Of a DNA stretch of 64,000 nucleotides, positions 43,797-58,100 are shown in pieces. This stretch comes from Erpobdella octoculata (Eukaryota; Annelida; Clitellata; Hirudinida; Erpobdellidae), in contig OZ022239.1 in assembly GCA_963978895.1 (NCBI GenBank), positions 34,320,042 to 34,384,041 on the forward strand, read 5' to 3'. Numbering within the stretch: position 1 is the stretch's first letter; each line of letters opens with the position of its first letter. A model generated the notes under the pieces. The model was not told the DNA's origin, made no database searches, and saw nothing but the letters and a program-made list of their open reading frames with translations. The translations under genes were made by a program, and so were the position numbers.

Positions 43797-45250
43797 AAAT
43801 AAAAATAAAGATTTTATGAGCCTGCATAGTTAAATATACTCTTACAGCTGGAGAAGACTAGTAAAACAATAGGAAAAAAATAACAGAATTACACAAAGAG
43901 CAAGACAACCTCCAAACAAAACAGACAAATCAAAATGAATCAAATTTGTATTTATTTCAACTGCTAAAAGCAAAAAAACAAAAAAAAATCATCTTAAAAG
44001 AAATGAAAAAATAAACAAAAGATCAATTTTTTTAAATACTAAGAATGTATAAATTTCTTATCTATTGCTGCTAAATTATTTAAAAAAATGAGCTATATCA
44101 TGAGCTACTACTATTTATTCTTTTGGAAGAAATGACATAAATAGCAAGAACAATGAGCAAAAGTGTCAAAATATTAATATAGTATCCATAGAAACCTGTT
44201 GACAAATTTTGACATCGAATACAAGACCAAAACATAGAATAAATTGAAATGCAAACACTTCAGAGCATGTAATGTTATTTAAACAGTACAACCCAAATAA
44301 AAAATGTTTAGAAATTTATTGAAGTTGCAATTTTGTGTTGTTCCAGTTAAATAAGAGGCACTTGATTTCAAGTTGAACAGTTCATACTTCTGATGGCAAA
44401 ACTTCAAAGATATATTTAATTAAGAGTTTGACAACACTTCTTAGCTCCTCTGTTATTATTTCCATACTGTATAAAGTACCTGGGAATAAAATTGTTAAAT
44501 GAAATAAAATAAAATTCCTTATTATAATTATTAATATCTACCTAGTATGAATGTTTTCATATGTTTATTATATCTAGTTTTCTAAATTACTTGTTTCAAA
44601 TATACTATGAAACAATATGTAACTGTAACTGAAAAACATGTTATGGAGTCTGTAGAACTAACAGCAATTACCAGGAAATAATGCTAATATTTTCACTTGA
44701 ATAGATAGAATCATTTTTTTAAGTGACAAATAAATGGTTTAAAAAAGAATTCTAACAAAGATAGGTTTTTTATTTTTATTGCTACTTTGAAAATATATCA
44801 GTCTGAGTTAGTTAATCAAATCCAGCATGCTAAACTAGTAACACTATTAGAGAATTACTCTATTCTATAATTATTAGTATAAGAAATGGCAGACAGTAAT
44901 AGATATAAATTTATAAATTGCTATAAGTAAAATATAATAATATAATATATACTAACAAAAAGTCGTCTCTCAATCCATCTGCCGAGACTCGGATTGAAGA
45001 ACTGGTGTAAATTAACCAAAAAGCATGATATTTGAATAATTATAACTTTTAATACTAACAACATGAGTGCTTTATCAAACCGATTAACTAAACTTTTAAT
45101 TATTGTTACTATTACTATTGTGACTAGCGGAAAATTCCCCGCTTGTGCTGTAACGTTATAGCGGCAAATATCTAAAATTTTTCATCTAAAATGTTATATT
45201 AAAATTCCTTCCTAAGTCAATAGTTAACAGATTTTTTGCTATCAATTTTA
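43797..45250. other. AT-rich spacer, no gene seen
   Basis: No open frame of interest and no RNA gene recognised. Confidence 0.5.
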
Positions 45251-45450
45251 TATGAACTTTATTTTAAAAGTTAAAATCAAAAGAACTCTTTGAATTTTGC
45301 GCGCAATAACACGACATGGCCTGGCAAGCCACTTGTTGGCGTTTAATACCATTCGTTCGGCGCTTGATGCCATTTTTCTTTTCTCTAATGCCACAGCGGC
45401 ATCAGAGGCGGCGCTTAATGCAATTTTTTGGCGTTTAATACCCAATCTAA

Positions 45451-45679
<229 letters not shown>

Positions 45680-46146
45680 GACTCATTTGCGTCAGCTAAA
45701 GCAGGTAAGATAAATTTGTAATAAATTCTAAAGTAGTTTTTCAGAAAATAAAACGTAAGTAACCTATCGTCGGAGAGGGGCGCAAGATCGGTGTTTGCCA
45801 TAGGCGCCATTTACCCTAGGTACGCCACTGATTACTCTGTCTTGGAAAAAACCCACAAGAAACAGGATTTTCCACTCCATGCTCATGGCTTTACTTTAAA
45901 CGCTTTTTTAATTTATTATATTTAAACTGTTTTTATCAGGAAAGTGTATTTTTAAGTACAATTTAATTATATCTTAGCTGCTTAACATCATAGATATATG
46001 CTTAACATAACATAAACAAGGTTGATCATAGATATCTACGAAGTTGATTAGGTAAATTATCTATGTAGAGCGATAATTGTTTCACGTGGTTGTTTATATC
46101 AAAAAATTGTTTGATCCGTTTACCGATTAATAATTGACTAGTAAAA

Positions 46147-49100
46147 ATGAAAATTAAAGTGAAAAAGAATAAAACTGATAACGATATAGATGTCCAAAGC
46201 GAGGTATCATTACATAAATAGACGTTTTTCAGTCACTTTTCCGAAGATAAGCCTTGTAGCTTGTAGTCAAAATTATAGTTTAAGACGTTAAGACGAAGAT
46301 AAATAAGTCAATGCTATCGTTAATAAACTGGATGTGCAATTGGCAGTGAGTGTTAAAAACGTTGAAAATAGCTTTTGTGGCTGAATATTAAAAAAAACAA
46401 CTGTAGTCATGTTATTGTTACAAACTTTCCATTATATCATTATAGCAATAATAATAAAACATTTAGAAATTTGTAAAAGATAAAAAAAAGATTGTGAGTT
46501 ATGCAATTTTTTCAAATCATAATAACTTGTGTTGTTGAAGAAATTTAGAATTTAGTAATTTAGTGCAAGATAATGAAAATATTGTTTTCCTGCAAGAACA
46601 TGTTTTATCGTGCATGTCATTAGTGATTGGCTAAAGCCTACTTATTCAGAACGAAATTCGAACTATATACTTAATGATTTTTATAAGTAAAAGCTCTGCC
46701 TTCTCTTCAAATAGTAAACTCCGGTCATTAAAAAGTATTGAAAGGTCTTAGCTTATTATTGTACATGTTTGTGCTATGTTCCTGTTATTATTTTATTAGC
46801 CTTATCTAGCCAGTTGCATAAAAAATTTTAAAAAAATTTATTTTTTTTTTCAAATAAAAATTTGCAAAAAATTTTATTATGTGACCGAACTTAATGAAGA
46901 TATAGCGATTTGAATATCGAAAGTAGTTGCAGCAGATCTTGAACCTTAAGTATAAGAAATTCGACAGCAAGGTTACCCTCTGCACATCTACACGGAACTC
47001 AAGCGCACAGATGCAGCATTTTTCGTCAATACTGTCTTATTTCAAACAAGTATTTCATAAGTTGGGAAAGCACTTACGGCAATGGTGCGTACATATTCTT
47101 TTAGAAAAAAAAGCTAAACTTATTAAAAAAATCAAAAGTTTCTTGGTTTTCAAATTCAAAAGTTATATGTAGTCAAAGTTTTATTGTTTTTACGAAATGC
47201 TTGTTATCACCTTCGTTCACATATTAAATTAATATACGTAATTTAAACCTATTAACATAACATTTATACATGCTATAGATTAGTCTCTCATTTTTAAATT
47301 TAAAAAAATAATATTGTAGCACGTTTACTTTTAAAGTTATTCAATTTTTTGCACATGCACCCCTTCCAAATCTACTACACGGAACTCGAGTGCTCAGATG
47401 CAGCATTTTTCGTCAATACCGTCTTATTTCAAACGCCGATTTCAAATGTTGGGCAGCATTGATGCTTACATATTTTTTAGACGAAAAGCTAAACTTTTTC
47501 ATTATAAAAACAAAAAAAAATTTTTGATTTCAAATTCCAAAGTTATATGTAGTCAAAGTTTTTGTGTTTTTACGACATAGATGAATCTGGTATCACCTTC
47601 CCTCACATAACAAATTATTACACTTAATTTTGTACTATTAAACTAGAACTTATGTTTCTAGTTTTTAAACTTCAAAAAATTAATATTATAACATGTTTAG
47701 GTACAAAGTTATTCATTTTTTGCCAATACCGTCTTATTTCAAACACGGATTTCATTACTTGGGCAGTAACTTACAGCAATGTAACTTACATATTCTTTTA
47801 GAAGAAAGAACCAGTTTTATTCTAAAAAAAATAAAGATTTTTAAGATCAAACTTAAGAGATATAAGGAAAAGTTTGCAACAACATACTTTGAATTCTGAT
47901 TCAAAGAAAATGAGCTGCTTTGAACTCTTTTTTATAACCACCATTTTATGTAAGCATCTTTTACAATTATTTTGATGTATAATTTACTTATTTTGGATAA
48001 TAATTAAGCGAGCCATAAAATTTCCTGTAACACTTATTTTTCACAAGGTACCCCTGCCTAATGCAGTTTATTGGTGAGGTCTCCTCATAGGCCGCTTGGC
48101 CTGCGCGTTCTGTGAAAAATTATTTCGGACGCCCAAAAATGTTTTTATTTTTAAATGCAATTCAATGCTAAGTTTAATAAACATTCTTATAATATTGCAC
48201 TTTGTTTTATTTCACAGGTACAAGATTATATATTAAAACTTGGACTGGATAAAATATCAGCAGAAAGCCAGTAAGTTTTGGCTTATATTATGGTTTTAAA
48301 TATAACTGCAATTTTTATTGCTGCTATTCTTGGGAAGCAATTTCTATAAAAAAAACTGAAAGTTTTTTATTTGAAATAATCATAAATTAGGAATATGCAA
48401 TATGGCAGTTTTATTCAAATATATTGGAATTATTGGTGAGACGTGTTGGTCAAGTGGTTTAGACACCAACTTGGATATCCGGAGTACATGGGTTGGATTC
48501 CAGGTTCGGGCACATAGTTTCCTTGAGCAAGAAATTAACTCACACTGCTCAGGCTAAATTAGCCTTCCATCTTTCACGGGCCGATAAATGAGTACCAGTT
48601 TTGCGACTGGGTGTAAATAGGGTTCGGCACATCCCGATTTCGGATACACGTGCTGGTGGCAGGAAACTGTGATCCAATATGCACGAGCTGTTCCTGGTGC
48701 CTCTGAAGTTTCACAACACTAGAGTGCATCTAACTAATTCTCTGCTACTACTACTACTAATTAAAGCTAAATTATTTTATCTATAATTTCATCTTTGGCA
48801 AAATCAGTCGAAACCAATACCTATTAAGTTTTTTTCTTTTAATTTTTTATGATGATTTGATTTCCAGAATAATCCCAAACGATGCAGAAGACAGCAAAGT
48901 TAAGAAAGTTGCAAAGAAAAGAACGAACAAGTATTTAAACAAAGAGCAACAAGAGTATGTTATTTGTTGAATTTAGATATAATTCTCAGATCGGTGTATT
49001 CAGGTTTATTTAGGCATGTTTTAGGATTTAAGATCAAAACAGTTTTTAATGATGGACCCCATTCTTTATATTAATTGATAATTTAAGAATATAGAAATCT

Positions 49101-52100
49101 ATAAATATATAGTGGAAATGATCAAAAATGTTGATACATCAAATACGCTATTTATTTAGTCACACAAAATGTGTAGCATGTCAAATTTATTTCATCATCA
49201 TCATCATTTATTTTTTAAACGTCCCTATTCCACGCTATGCTAGGGTTGGACGTTTTTCCATATCAGGCCCCTCCACAAGTCACGATCCAGGGCAGACTGC
49301 CGCTTCAGGCCGAGCTCATCCATGTCTTTCTTCACACATTCCCACCAAGTCTTCCTACTTCTACCTTTACTTTTCACTCCTACAACATCCACATCTCTAA
49401 TTGCCGAAACCCAATCATCTGCACTTTTACGCTCCAAATGTCCAAACCACCTTAGTCTTCCACGTCTCACCACATCAGCCACACAAGGAACATTCAGAAG
49501 GCTATACAAATCCACACTACGTGCACGATCATTCAACGAAACACCACACATCCATCTAACCATCATACGCTCTGCCCTTTCTAAACTTCTTAGATTCTCC
49601 ACCTTCATAGACCATGTTTCAGTGCCATAAACAAAAACACTTTGAACACATGCCCTATACACCTTTCCTTTCACATGAAAGGATGCACCACGGGTGGTCA
49701 AGATAGGAGATAACTCTTTGAATTTAGCCCAGGCAGAACGCACTCTAGCTCTCACCGCCTCTTCTACACCTCCTCCTGCACCTAATGTGTCACCTAGGTA
49801 ACAGAACTTGGTCACACACTCCACCTTTACACCTGGCTCAACCTCAACCTCGCCCAACAACTCTTCCTGAACAGAACCACCAGCCACACAACTCTTACAA
49901 CGGAAGCCAACAAGATCTTTCAAACTACCCAAAATGCCACTGCACCTTTTATGGACCCAACTCTTACAATCCACACAACAAATAGAATTGGAGCCAACAC
50001 CTTTTCTGCATACACTGCATGGCCATTTACCCGACTTCTTCACCTGTCCCATTCCGGCCCGACACTTCATGATTTTTGTCTTACTCGCATTCACTCTAAG
50101 GCCTTTCGCTTCCATGCCAAGTTTCCAGATCCTTAATTTTTCCAGGAGAGAATCTTCTGTCTCAGCTAATAAAACAAGATCATCAGCATAGAGCAGTTCC
50201 ATTGGCAAGCCTACCCTGAGCTCCTGTGATAAGGCCTCTAAAACAATGATAAACAACAATGGGCTGAGAACTGAACCCTGATGCACTCCAACCTTAACGC
50301 TGAAAGCATCACTCTCCTTCCCATTCACTCTCACCACTGTCGCTGCATCATCATACATAGTTCTTATCACGGAAACTAACCATTCATCCACACCTAGACA
50401 TCTCAGAGCCCACCACACTATCTCACGAGGTACTCTATCAAATGCCTTTTCAAGATCAACAAAGGCCATCCACAGATCTTTGTTCTTGGCAAGATACTTT
50501 TCCTGCAGCTGACGAACTATGAAAATAGCATCGGTAGTACCTTTCCCCATCATGAAACCAAACTGCATACCATCAATTTTCACAATCTTCCTTACTCTTT
50601 TTTCAATCACCCTCTCTAAAACTTTCATTGCATGTTCTAATAGTTTAATGCCCCTGTATGAGCCACACGCTAATGCATCGCCTTTTCCCTTGTAGACATT
50701 CACCATCCAGCTCTTATTCCAGTCTACAGGGGTTTTACCATCCTTCACTACTGCATTACACACTTCAGTCATCCACACTATACCAACAGCTCCAGCAGCT
50801 TTCAACATGTCTGCCACCACTCCTGAAGGTCCTGCTGCCTTGTTACATTTCATCTTATGGATTGCATTACTAACTTCCAGAGTAGTTAACTTTTCACTAG
50901 GTCCACAAACAGGACTCACATGAGTTAGACCATTTGCATCCCAAGTGAACTCCTCATTAGAAATTCTATCATAATGCGCTCTCCATACCTCCAACAACCT
51001 ACTATCCTCAGCCACAGCCTTACCTTCATGGTCTTTCACGCAGTTGGCCCCCACTACATCCCGGTTTTTACGCATTAGCTGCTTGGCTACCCTAAACACA
51101 TTTCCTTTCCTGTCCTCCCTATCCAGATCTTCGCAAAAAGTCTTTCGGACAGCGTTCTTAGCATTAAAGATAGCTTTCTTAGCCATGCGTTTGGCCTGGT
51201 TGTAGCTCTCCTTGGTTGCTAGATTTTTCCCATGTTGCTGGCACTTCAACAAGTTAAATAGCCGACGTTTCTCTTTTATAAGGGCAGCAACCTCTTCATT
51301 CCACCACCATGTTTCCTTATGCCTACTAATACCTTTTGTAACCCCACACACGGCTACTGCTTCCTCAAGCAAACACTGCTTCAAATCATTCCAGACTTTC
51401 TCGACATCACCAAGACCATTCATCACCACAGCAGCTTTAGCTTGCACTCTTTCTTTGAAGATGCATTACGTCTCTGTCTCTTTCAGCTTCCAAACCTTAC
51501 ATCTTTCTACAAATTTCACATTACATTTTTTCACCCTCTCATCCAGCTTCATAACACAAATAAGCAATTTGTGCTGTGGGATACATGCTTCACTTCGGAT
51601 AATCTTAACGTCCCTAATAAATTTTCTCTGAGACTTTCTGACTAAAATGTAATCAACAACAGTCCGACACCCACCAGACTCATATGTTATCAACTTATTA
51701 TCCTCCTTTTTAAACCAAGTGAGCGACAGCAAGGTTCAATGAATCAGCAAATTCTAATATCATCTCACCTTCCAGATTTCGCTTACCAAACCCACAACCA
51801 CCATGAACACCTTCAAATCCATCAATACCAGTTCCCACATGTCCGTTAAAATCACCACAGATCAACAAATTCTCATCAACATTTATATCAGACACAACCT
51901 TAACCATCATAGCAAGAAATTCCTCTTTCTCCTCCATCGGCCGACCTACTTGCGGAGCATATATAGACAACAAGTTCAGCACCGACTTACCCACAATTAC
52001 ACGAAGCAATAACAATCTCTCACTCACACGCTTGACCTCCAACACTTTCTCAACCCATCTATCTGCTACCAGCATTCCTACACCATGAATTCATTTCTCA

Positions 52101-55100
52101 GAACCCATCCAGAAAAACTTATACTCACCAAGTTTTCTGGCACCTTCACCTTTCCAGCCAGTCTCCTGAAGACAACAAAAATCTAAACATCGTCTTGCTG
52201 CCATATCAGCAACCTCACCATCTCTTCCCCTCATCGTTCCAACATTCACAGAACTAATTCTCAAACAAACACTTGAACCCTCTAAATTCTTCTTCAAGCC
52301 CATAGCTAACTTTTCACTTCCGTCTAGGCCCAGAAAAGGAAGCGCGGACCTTGTTTGACCGGGCGACGTCCGAGCCGGCATGAAATTCTTTGTTTTGTAA
52401 CCCATATGGAATTTGGAGCAAAGTTTTTCCCGGATGCCCTTCCTGCGAACCTCCCTTTAGTCGCCTTTTACGACACGCATAGGAGGATACACGGTGGTTC
52501 TATTCTATCGGCCCGAACCACAAAAATTTATTTAAATATAAATAAAATTACTTGTGGTTTTTAGTCTTATTTTACAAAAAATAAATTTTTACTTTAATTT
52601 ATAATTTCAATAATTTGTCTTTTAGATTAATTCCAAACAATGCAAAAGACAGCAAAGTTGAGAAATTTGCAAAAAAGAAAACCAACAAATATTTAAGCAA
52701 AGAACAGCAAGAGTAAGTTAATTTGTTTAATTTAAATTAAAATTTTTAGACTTATGATCATTTCTTCATCATAGCTTTTTGGCATTAATCAAACATCACA
52801 GGTAAATGTTAAGTTGTGATGATGATTACAATGATTGTGATTGCATTATGTTTACCTAAGTAATGATGATGATAATGATGTTATGTATTTAGTAAGTCCA
52901 GTGCTGGATCCATGAGATTTTTGTTTATGTTGCAATGTGTTGCCAAAAACCTTATTTGTCTGATATATGCAAATTTCATTTTTTGCTATCTAGTTTTTGT
53001 TCTGTATGATTAAAAAAATGTTCGTTGATTTTTCATTTTGATGAGTTATATACCATGTTGGAAGACTTTTGTTGTAATAAACCAATTTTAATTTCGTAAC
53101 CAGCAAAAAGAAGGTTAAAACAGTACAAGATAGACCTCATGGCAACTTCAACAACACACTTCAACAGAAACAAATTCCTCTCCTTAAACCAGGAAGATGG
53201 AATCCGGATGAGGTATAACTAACATCTGTTTTGATACCAAAAATTTTTTTTTGGTTTAACTAACATCTGTTGTGGTGCTACATACCTTTGTTTTGGTAGA
53301 AGATACATCCCTATTGGTATAACTAACTTCAGTTTTGGTTCAACAACATACCTCTGTATTGGTATAACTAACGCCTGTGCTGGTGTAGCCAATGTCTGCA
53401 TTGGTGTAACTAATGTCCATTTTAGTACAACATACCTCAATATTAATATAACTAACATCGGTTTTAGTAAAACTAATGTCTGTTCGAATCGTTCTTCAGT
53501 TCCCGAACGACCCGACAGAGTTTGAGCCCATTGATAAGAAGAAAGAAAAAGAACTGGAGGAGCTTGCCAGGAAGCTGATGGATGAAGAAATCTCAATTTA
53601 TAAAAAACGTAATTATTATTTGCATTATTTTTTTGTTCGATGAAAAAATTAAAAAATTTTTGTTCTGTACAATTAAAAAAAAACATTTTATTGATAAAAA
53701 TTAAAATGGACATCTGACATTCTAAAAAAAATTATTTAAATTATTGTTAAATCATTAAATTAAAAAATATATATAATCAGAAATGGAAACGAAGAAAAGC
53801 AGCACATACAACTGGTTGAAGACAGCTTCTTCCAAGGGTACGTCCGGGGACAAGATGGCCGCATTTGTCATGCTCGTCCACGAGTCGAATATTCACAATT
53901 TTCCGTATGTTTCCAGCTTGATTTCGCTTTTACACAAGGAGAAGAGAAGATCACTGGAAGCGCTTGGTAAGTTTGTTTTATTATTGTAAGCATAATGATT
54001 GAGAAAGTCCGGTAAATAAGGGTTTTAATCTTTTGTTGAACGAAATCAATTATTAGTTAAAGGGTTTTAGTCTTTTATTGAACAGAATCAATTAGTAGTT
54101 AACCTTGTTAGCGCTTTTTCTGTTTTTAAAGTTTAATTTTTATACTGAGTTTGAAAATTCTCTGATTATGTGTTTATATGAAATTATTCTAAAAGTTCTC
54201 TACACTGATTTAACTTATGCAAATCAAAGCATCGACTGACACATTGCTGTTCAATAATGATTACTAATTACATACTAATTTAAAATATTTGATATCCCAA
54301 TTAATTATTTGACAATTATTCATTAATTCCTTTCAGACACAATGAAGGCTCTCTTTCTTGAGGATCTCCTGCCACAAGATAAAAAGCTGCGAAGCTTTAA
54401 TCAGGTTATAATTTTTTAAATCAAAGTTCCACATATTTTTTGTTTTTATTTCTCTGTTTCTTTTTATTTTCATTTATGGTTTTTTTTTTAAATAATTATG
54501 GAAAGTTCTACATTGGTATTTTTTTTATAAATGTTCAATGCAATTAATTGTCCTGTTAGCTTAGTGCATATATCCAGTATTTTACTATTGTTATTATTAT
54601 TATTCTACTAATTGAATAATTTAATTATTGGTTTAAGATATATAATTTTACTTTGAATTTAAATGCTTCTGCAGCATCCACTAGGAGAACTTGACAAAAT
54701 ATCGAGTGGAAACAAGGACAGTAAGCACAAAAGACTTCTTAATTGGTATTACGAAGCAACTTTAAAGAAGATATATTCTGATTTCATTCAAACGATGGAG
54801 GTTATGAGAAACATTATGTATTATGGTTAAGTCATCTTTTGTGATTAGTATCCTCTTTGTGATATACATGGATATAACTCGTGATTATTATGGCCATCAT
54901 TTGTGAGTATTATGGTTATCATTTGTGATTGTCATAGTTATCAGTTGTGATTATTATGGTTATCATTTCTGGTTATCAAGGCTATCGTGTGTGATTATCA
55001 TGACTATCATTGTTGAAGCAATTTAGTGCCAAAATATTTATAATTTTAAAAAATATCTACCATTTCAGCAATAACAAAGTGCTTAATATTCAATATATTT

Positions 55101-58100
55101 TATAAAAATGTATTATCCAGTAATTAAATTAAATATATATTATCTTCAAATGATAACATTAAATTATTATTATTGCTCATTCAGACGCTGAGCAAAGATA
55201 CAGTCGATGCTGTTAGAAAGAAAGCAACCGGTAAATTAAATTACAATATCTTAATTATAAATTATTAGGAAATCCAATTTCTTGAAACGATTTTTGTTTT
55301 ATTTGTTAATCTCAGCGATCATGTGGGAACTTCTGTGCGAACACCCCGAACAAGAAAAAGTAATAAATAGATATTATATTATATTATATTATGATTATTA
55401 TATGGTAAAATATGTGTTATTAATATTTTGATACATAAATAAATATCATAGTCATATTTGTCAATATTTTTTTTGAAATTGAATAAGATAAAGCAAATCA
55501 TTAAAGCAAAATAAATAATACCATTAAAATAACTTTTCCAGCTATTATTGTCCATGCTGGTAAACAAGCTTGGTGATCCGTCTACGAAAATCGCTTCCAA
55601 TGCTGTCAATCTTCTTCAGAAATTAAGTAATTGAAAATTTAGACGTAAATTGAAATAAAATTATGGCTAACAATTATCTATTTTTCTTATTTTAAGATAT
55701 AATATATTATAATTTATTTTTCCTGTATTTTTATAGCTATTAAATAAAAACAAATTATATAAATATAATTTTTTGCATAAAAACTTTTGTTTGTTTCATA
55801 TAAATATTTAAAAAAAATTATTTAATACTTTTTTATGAGTATTTCTAATTAAAATAAAATCAACTCGAAACAATTCCAGTGGAGAGACACAGGCGGATGA
55901 ACGTGGCCGTAACCTTGGAGACGGAACGGCTTCTTCACAGGCCGAACATTTCTTTGAGGGCTCAGTACGTTTGATGATCATTTTTTGAATTTCAAATATG
56001 CAGAAAGCTTAATAAAAGTAAAAGAACTGCTGTCACGAGTGACTTTGTTCTGTCTGTAATTAAAACCGTCTGCCAACAGATGTCTCAGAAGAGACTGACT
56101 TGATCTTGACTGTATATAGTTTAAGATGGAGATGTCATATATGAAACATTCTGTAATTTCAATGATGTTTTTTTTATTACTTTGTTTTTATTATTCAGTA
56201 AATCTATCATTAAAAAAATCATAAAGATAAATTATTGTTATTATTATTGCTGATTTCAGATTTTATGCAATTTGCCTGTTGTCATCTATGAGACTCCAAC
56301 GTGGTGAAAGTGAACTGGCCTGTCGTCTGGTCGATATTTACTTCGAGTTCTTTAAGGCTGGTAGATTTTAATTAATTTAATAATAAAATAAACAATCTGT
56401 TAATTATTTTTATTTAATGACTTATTAATCATATGATGAAATCAAACATATATTAATTATTTTTATTTAATGATTTATTAATCATATAATTAAATCAACA
56501 ATATGTTAGGAATTTTAATTTAATGGTTTTTTAATCAACAATATGATAAATGTTTTTATTTAACGATTTATTATTCATATAATTAAATAAACAATTTCTT
56601 ATTTATTTTTTATTCAATAAAATGATTATTAATTGTAATTATTAATTTATAAATAGGTGTATGTCATGAAAGGAGAAATTGAATCAAAGATGCTCAGTGC
56701 ACTTCTGTCAGGTGTCCACAAGGCTTTCCCGTACGCCAAAGGTTGAAATGTTTATTTGTTATGTGTTTTCTTTAGATTTTTCACACGTTTTTATAATATA
56801 TATTCATCATAAATATAATGCACCCATTTCTGTGGTCCCTTAAATATGAATTATACTGTTGTCATGTGTATTTATTATATGAGTTTGCTGAGTGTTCTCT
56901 ATATATACATCTTATACACTGAATAACCTAATTGATTGGTAATGAGGCTATGTTTCTGTCAAAGCTCAAATTTGTGTTTTTATTTTAAATGTTCTAAATT
57001 TTTCAGACTGGAATAATAATAATATTTATTTATTTTCCATTTTCCATTTTATCTGCACACAGACAACAAGGAGAAAATCCTTTCTCAGACGGAAGCTCTG
57101 TACAAGATCTGTCACATGCCGAAATTAAGTACCAGCATTCAAGCTCTGAGATTGATCCAAGAAGTTATCGACGTTAGGTTGGTTAAAACACGTTTGTCTG
57201 TTCTGTTGTTGTCTTTGCAGATGTAGGTGATGTGTTGTTTCTGTTGGAGATGATAATTTATGTGTTGTTATTTGTTGATAATAAATACAGTAAAATTTTG
57301 TTTATGAAAATTTCCCTGCTATATAAACATATTAGTGCTGTCACCTCCTTGCAATATTTTCAAATGTAAACAATAATTAAAATTTGTATTTAATTAGTTT
57401 ATTATTGAAAAACTAAAGTTTTTGCCCATCCCAAGGACGGATGTTTTAACATTACGATGAACATTGGATATATTTTTTGGATTAATATAAGTTATTTTGT
57501 TATTTATTTATAACATAACAATGAAAAAATTGTTTTATTGTTCATATGCATTTAAAACAAATGAAAGGAAAAGGGATAGATTAAAATATTAATAATTTTT
57601 TATATTTTGAATTTATTTAAGTAAAGTAAATATTTAATTTATTTAGTTATGTAAAAATATATAAAAAAAATTATTTATATAATTATTCATTATATATAAA
57701 TTAATTTGCCTTACATAGCAAATTGTTACACAAAAACATCTTACACAGGCGTGTAATAATAAATGGTCAATTATTATTACGAAATTTGAATAGATGAGAT
57801 TTCGACCAAAAGATTAACCGAAAATTATAGTTTGGTTCGAAGTGCTAGAATACGGGCTTTGATTTCCATCTCTAAAAAAATTAAGTTTTTTCTCTTTAAA
57901 AATGTCCATGCAGTGACAAAGCTTGCGATCGATTCTACATTCTTCTCTACCAGAAATTAAGAGATCCTGAATTGGTCCTATCCAAGAAACTTCCATTGTT
58001 TCTCAACTTGTTGTGCAAAAGCATGAAGAACGACATCAGTGACAAGAGAATACAAGTAATTTTAATTCCTTTTCTTGCGATTTAGTGCATATATTGGTAA

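Larger units (their letters stand above)
49190..52522 (-). mobile_element. Nearly complete RTE-type LINE inserted in CEBPZ intron 3
   Basis: The element is antisense to CEBPZ. The 5' side (52522-52430) has GTCGTAAAAGGCGACTAA and GGAAGGGCATCCGGG, words common at RTE 5' ends. The 3' side ends in a (GAT)n tail (49191-49207). It lies wholly between the two copies of the duplicated exon. It encodes an apurinic-type endonuclease and a reverse transcriptase, described separately. Confidence 0.85.

Noticed and set aside
49322..50191. Several plus-strand open frames
   Set aside because: Antisense shadows of the RTE reverse-transcriptase frame.
53219..53713. 164-codon minus-strand frame
   Set aside because: Antisense reading of the intron-5 minisatellite and a CEBPZ exon.
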